DNA of 44,747 nt from CAKKQX01 sp046313915 (GTDB lineage Bacteria > Pseudomonadota > Gammaproteobacteria > Burkholderiales > SG8-41): the NCBI GenBank assembly GCA_046313915.1, contig JBKBXX010000009.1, positions 1 through 44,747 of the forward strand, given 5' to 3'. A program made the position numbers and the translations under genes. Positions 41,401 to 44,747 of the stretch are shown piece by piece (position 1 is the first letter of the stretch; each line of letters opens with the position of its first letter). A model generated the notes under the pieces. It searched no databases, was not told the DNA's origin, and was given only the letters and a program-made list of their open reading frames with translations.

Positions 41401-44400
41401 ACCGCGGCGGCGGGTGTCGCTGCGGGCGCTTTCCCGGTGACGATCACCGCGATCGGCCAGGCGGGGTTGACCACGCTGACGAAGACCAAAACGCTGACTC
41501 TCGAAGTGCTCGCCGCCGGTGGCACCACCATCACCGGGCGCGTGCTGCACGCCGATGACAGCGCGCCCTTTGCCGGCGCGCGCGTGCGCCTGGGCGCCAC
41601 CCACGTTTTCACCGATGCGACCGGCACCTACCGCTTCGTGAATCCGCCGGTGCTGGGCGACCAGGTGTTGCTGATCGACGGCAATACCGCAAATACGCCT
41701 ACAGCCGAGTTCCCGTCGGGCATCGCCATGCCGGCGTTGATCGTCGCCGGACAGGACAACAAGGTCCTCACGTCCTTCATCGGCAAAGTGGACCCGAGCA
41801 AGTTCACCAATATCGTGCCGGGGCAGACGGCAAGCGTCACGACCCTGGACATTGCGAACTTCTCGCTCAACATCCCGCAGGGCGCGACGCTGATCGGTTG
41901 GGATGGCCAGCCGATAGACAAGATCAACGTGCGCACGGTGTCGGTGGACCGGCTGCCGATCCGGCCGATTCCCGAGGGGGTCGAAACACGCAGCGTCTAC
42001 CTCTATTACTTTTTCCGCGAGGGCGGGGCCAATCCGACGCAACCGATCCCGGTGACGATGGCGAACGATATCGACGCGCTGCCGGGCGAGCAGGTGACGC
42101 TGTGGTACTACGACGAGTCGCCCACGCCCGATGCGAATTCCAATCAGTGGCGAGTGATGGGACTGGGCACGGTGAGCGCCGATGGTAAAACCATCGTATC
42201 CAACCCCGGCGTGGGCATCCCGAAATTCTGTTGCGGGGCAAGCTTTATCCAGCGTGGCGCCGGCGGAAATACCGGCGGCAATGCCGGTAACGGCTGCGGA
42301 CCGCAGTCGCCCAACCCGGTTGACCTGGGCAGCGGCAATGCCATGGTCTTCAGGCCACGTCCTTTCGGCATCTCGAAGCTCATGTCGGTTGACCCGAACT
42401 GCCAGTACCGCTCGACCGACGTTCGAGTGGGTCTTTTCGGCCGCGGCATGAATTTTACCTACGACTGGTTCGCGGAAACGGCGGGAACCGAGGCGGTACG
42501 GGTCACCAACCCGCAGGGCGCGCAGTTCATGCTTTCGCGCGAAGTAGACGGCGTGTTCCGCGCGCGCAGCGGACGTTCCGCGGCGATCGAGATGGAAGTG
42601 ACGCCGACCGCTACCGGCAGGACGCTCAGGCTGGCCGACGGCACGCAATACGAATTCGATACGCGCGGGAGGCTCACCGCGATCAAGGATCTTGCCGGCA
42701 ATCGCACGACCTTCCAGTTGAGTGCCCAGGGTTTTCCGCAGAGCATGACGGATGCCTCCGGCAAGGTCTATCAGTTCCAGACCACGGGCGCACCGCCGAT
42801 CGTGACGCGGATCACCGACCCGGCAGGCCGTTTTGTTCAGTTCGACTATGACGCCAGCCGGCGGCTCATCCGGTATACCGATCAGGGTGGAGGCGTGACG
42901 CAGCTCGAATACGACGCGGCCAATCGCATCTCGCGCATGACCGATCCGCGCGGCGCGGTGAAGACCATCGAGTATGACGCGGCGGGCCGAGCGGTCAGAG
43001 AGGTGCTGCCGGAGAATGCCGAGGAGCGCTATGCGTATACGGCGGCGGGCGGCACGGTCGCCGAGACGCGGTATACGGATGCGAACGGGAATGTCACCAC
43101 CCATCGTTTCAATGGTCTGGGCTTCCCGACTCAGGTCACCGATGCACTGGGACGCGTGACCCGCTCCGAGCTGGATTCGACCACCAATCTTGTCAAACGC
43201 AGCACCGATCCAGCGGGCCGGATGACGCAATTCACCTACAACCAGCGCGGCGACCTGATCCGGGTAATCGATCCGGCGGGCAACCCGACGCTGATCGAAT
43301 ACGATCTGCGGTTCCGCAAGCCGGTGCGCATCGAGAACGCGCTGGGCCACGTCGTATCGATGGAATACAACAACCAGGGCAGCCTCTCCAAAATCACCAA
43401 CGCCGAGAACGAAATCACCACCTTCACCTACACGGCCAAGGGTCAGTTGGAGACGGTGGCCGATGCCTTGAACCGCGTCAGTCGCTTCACCTACGACAGC
43501 AACGGCAACCTGATCGACTCGATGAACGCCGCGGGCGAGACGGTGAGCCGGGCCTATGACCTCGCCAACCGCCTGGTCGAAGTCACCGACGCGCTGAACC
43601 GCACCAACCGCCTCACCTACGACGCGCTCGACCGCGTGACGGAGGTCAGAGACGCCGCCCTGGGATTGACGCGCTATGCCTACGACGCCAACGACAACCT
43701 GACCTCGGCCACGGACCAGAACAACAATCCGGTCGAGCGCAACGTCTACGACCTCAGGAACCGCCTCACCCAGAAAACCGACGCCAAAAACCTCTCCAGC
43801 GCGTATCAGTACGACGGCGTGGGCAATCTCACCCGCGCCACCGACCGCAAAGGGCAGGCGACGAACTACACCTACGACGCAGTGAACCGCATCACCCAGG
43901 TGACCGACGCCGACGGCCGGACCACCAGTTACGGTTACGACCTCGCGGGCAACCTGACCCGCATCTCCGACAGCCAGAGCGGCGACATGCTGATGAGCTA
44001 CGACACGCTGAACCGCCTTGTCGAGGTCGTCAGCCCGCAAGGGACGGTGCAGTATGCCTATGACGCCATCGGCAGGCGAACCAGCCGCACGCTCTCGGGC
44101 GGGGACGTCACCGCCTACACCTACGATAAGGCGAACCGGGTGAAGACCATCACGCTGATGGGCAAGACGGCCAGCTACGGCCACGACGCCGCGGGCCGGC
44201 TCGTGAGCAAGACCCTGCCCAACGGCATTCGGGTCGCCTACCAGTACGACGCGGTTGACCGCGTGACCAGCATTGCTTACACGAAGGCGGACAATACACC
44301 AATAGAAACAATATCTTATACTTACGATGCCAGCGGCCAGCGCACGCAGAAGGCGCTGGGCGGCACGGCGCTGCGCGAGACGCCCTTCACTGCCAACTAC

Positions 44401-44747
44401 GACGCAGCAAACCGGTTGATCGCCCTCACCCTCAACGGCGAAGCCTTCACGCTCACCTACGACAACAATGGAAACCTCGTCAGCAAGACTGGCCCCACCA
44501 GCGGCGCCACGACGTACACCTGGGATGCCAGAAACCGTCTTGCCCAGATCAGTGGGGCGGGAGTCACCGCCCAGTTCCGCTACGACGCGATGGGCAGGCG
44601 GATCGAGAAGACAGTGAACGGCGCGACGACAGGTTTCCTTTATGATGGCGCGCAGGCAATCGCGGAGCTGAGGAGCAACACGCTCGACACCGTCTATCAC
44701 ACCGGGCTGCAAATCGACGAAGTGCTGGCGCGTTATGGCGCGAGCGG
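38470..44747 (+). CDS. Giant RHS/YD-repeat protein with N-terminal propeller and TIG domains (partial)
   Basis: The reading frame is open from 38470 to the window end, at least 2,092 residues, with the C-terminus missing. A signal/anchor helix (AGAALFACVISVISL) is followed by a beta-propeller-like region (about 40-640; units such as PERVSVDPTGGRAYVAMRED), three TIG domains (about 653-908), an Ig-like part, a carboxypeptidase-regulatory-like domain (about 1019-1060, TTITGRVLHADDSAPFAGAR), and an RHS entry domain (from about 1280, NPVDLGSGNAMVF). From about 1390 to the end there are some two dozen YD repeats (FTYDSNGNLIDSMNAAGE is typical). The RHS core and any toxin tip must lie beyond 44747. 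It is probably a secreted shell protein of the WapA/RHS type. ATG 38470 has a weak ribosome binding site. Confidence 0.88.
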   Translation, partial: MSMRSEVLMRVVRMAGAALFACVISVISLSSLRVHAAWTGVAPGLEALAVSGRPTLLALPGAGSNATALPSAPRILAAGVESPEGLSVVNPDAGTIQGTLSFSVKPIALAVDSAGGRAYVLGDEGRFFVVEIAARALAASFRIQGEPKALLVRESAGRVAEVLVSQQEPNQLAGIDPASGAVLRTVALPAAPLKLAWAGNGSRVLVTTRGGRILVLDGGTLQLLATIQTGGEIRDIAWWEAGNVAMVLHERNENASLIDIATGQTVGAAALGDDPERVSVDPTGGRAYVAMREDAGLGRVNLARRVFEGHYVLPEKAAGSIFDVATGKLLISQRGERRLLRLDPDQASRISVLPVKQRLRDVAVNNTTHEAVAVSDKADELARIRLTDRSVQTLALPARPRSVVVDPHLNVAVVGLKNKEVRFVELSGAAPMLLAGTVRLSDESDALAVDSTRSLAVALTGEHRGIHFMDTAARTRLASITYTEAVNALAIHPGKGIAYIVTDHRKLVLVGLESRSVIQTVALPFRANAIAVDETSNAAVFTTDQDNRAYVLDLNTIGNGTSALTAASFSQSHALPRAPGAVAMQPDTRVAVIASKESDTLSYVDLGGGTATAGFAILEKPFALSISSRYNQALVLSEEKDQIAFVPLANPAPVLESLSPAEAPVDGASRVLGLGGRHFVEGSIAYFGPTALATRWLSHTQLEADVPASLLAAAAAVQVAVRNPPPAGGASNALTFNVLAPPVLSAVTPGSALADGQPKMLTLIGQNFRVGATVLFGTATLEATFQSATGLTVTVPATQTPGVVQIAVVNPGAQISNNLPFSFTHNLAITSFTPASGPVGTAVAITGIGFDPVTGNNQIRFNGEPAVIVSGNATTLNAIVPLKAVTGPISIINSRGTASSATPFTVQEREAFDITLAPAMVQAPPGGNGATKVTLTSTGLNPYPNAASLVVTGLPAGVTAALSRPSVFLGGDSIVTFTAAAGVAAGAFPVTITAIGQAGLTTLTKTKTLTLEVLAAGGTTITGRVLHADDSAPFAGARVRLGATHVFTDATGTYRFVNPPVLGDQVLLIDGNTANTPTAEFPSGIAMPALIVAGQDNKVLTSFIGKVDPSKFTNIVPGQTASVTTLDIANFSLNIPQGATLIGWDGQPIDKINVRTVSVDRLPIRPIPEGVETRSVYLYYFFREGGANPTQPIPVTMANDIDALPGEQVTLWYYDESPTPDANSNQWRVMGLGTVSADGKTIVSNPGVGIPKFCCGASFIQRGAGGNTGGNAGNGCGPQSPNPVDLGSGNAMVFRPRPFGISKLMSVDPNCQYRSTDVRVGLFGRGMNFTYDWFAETAGTEAVRVTNPQGAQFMLSREVDGVFRARSGRSAAIEMEVTPTATGRTLRLADGTQYEFDTRGRLTAIKDLAGNRTTFQLSAQGFPQSMTDASGKVYQFQTTGAPPIVTRITDPAGRFVQFDYDASRRLIRYTDQGGGVTQLEYDAANRISRMTDPRGAVKTIEYDAAGRAVREVLPENAEERYAYTAAGGTVAETRYTDANGNVTTHRFNGLGFPTQVTDALGRVTRSELDSTTNLVKRSTDPAGRMTQFTYNQRGDLIRVIDPAGNPTLIEYDLRFRKPVRIENALGHVVSMEYNNQGSLSKITNAENEITTFTYTAKGQLETVADALNRVSRFTYDSNGNLIDSMNAAGETVSRAYDLANRLVEVTDALNRTNRLTYDALDRVTEVRDAALGLTRYAYDANDNLTSATDQNNNPVERNVYDLRNRLTQKTDAKNLSSAYQYDGVGNLTRATDRKGQATNYTYDAVNRITQVTDADGRTTSYGYDLAGNLTRISDSQSGDMLMSYDTLNRLVEVVSPQGTVQYAYDAIGRRTSRTLSGGDVTAYTYDKANRVKTITLMGKTASYGHDAAGRLVSKTLPNGIRVAYQYDAVDRVTSIAYTKADNTPIETISYTYDASGQRTQKALGGTALRETPFTANYDAANRLIALTLNGEAFTLTYDNNGNLVSKTGPTSGATTYTWDARNRLAQISGAGVTAQFRYDAMGRRIEKTVNGATTGFLYDGAQAIAELRSNTLDTVYHTGLQIDEVLARYGAS

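Noticed and set aside
41386..44712. A 1,108-codon open frame on the minus strand opposite the RHS gene
   Set aside because: It mirrors the high-GC third-position bias of the YD repeats, and its product is an Arg/His/Val-rich sequence with no domain. It has no ribosome binding site of note.

Overview
The window is GC-rich, densely coded chromosomal DNA that most resembles an environmental betaproteobacterium of the Burkholderiales type. The signs are a phasin (polyhydroxyalkanoate metabolism), four Bug-family (TctC-like) periplasmic solute receptors, a TRAP transporter of the mannitol/chloroaromatic type, and many stand-alone oxidoreductase and lyase genes for organic acids. No rRNA, tRNA, CRISPR array or intact transposase gene was found.

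Layout. 416-5818: a TRAP transporter (Tat-exported receptor, small permease, oversized large permease) followed closely by an amidase. 5887-11294: an MFS carrier, a glyoxylate/2-hydroxyacid reductase, an AEC carrier, a GarR-type beta-hydroxyacid dehydrogenase and a malyl-CoA lyase-like enzyme, all on the plus strand; this looks like a glyoxylate/C2-C4 acid module. 11328-15656: housekeeping genes (DUF599 membrane protein, SbmA/YddA-type ABC exporter, CBS protein, phasin, HIT protein). 15735-24537: minus-strand catabolic genes (Bug receptor with a Gfo/Idh/MocA dehydrogenase; a tartrate/isopropylmalate-type dehydrogenase; an M23 peptidase; and a Gfo/creatininase/cupin/2-hydroxyacid dehydrogenase operon). 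A divergent GntR regulator at 24711 faces that operon, and a palindromic operator lies over the operon promoter. 25435-28387: a quinone oxidoreductase, a divergent Hfq-like protein, an OsmC protein and a class II glutamine amidotransferase. 28463-31647: three Bug receptor genes in a row with no permease. 31800-32363: an AhpD/carboxymuconolactone-decarboxylase-like gene interrupted by an in-frame TGA. 32423-33592: an alpha/beta hydrolase. 33932-44747: three secreted or surface protein genes (YD/TIG-like protein, glycine-rich protein, and a giant propeller-TIG-RHS protein that runs off the window).

The most striking observation is the 31800-32363 gene. The TGA falls exactly at the second residue of the redox motif (C-G-Y-TGA, spaced E-x11-C-x2-U as in AhpD). 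The frame stays open after it. A perfect 6-bp hairpin with a GGUC-type apical loop begins 13 nt after the TGA, very close to the geometry of the E. coli fdhF SECIS. I read it as a selenoprotein.

Intergenic DNA is rich in small repeats: three heptamer-array hairpins that supply stop codons to the preceding genes, a roughly 268-bp MITE-like element with 27-bp terminal inverted repeats, a 42-bp REP-like sequence present twice around one dehydrogenase gene, and a 40-bp tandem duplication upstream of another operon.
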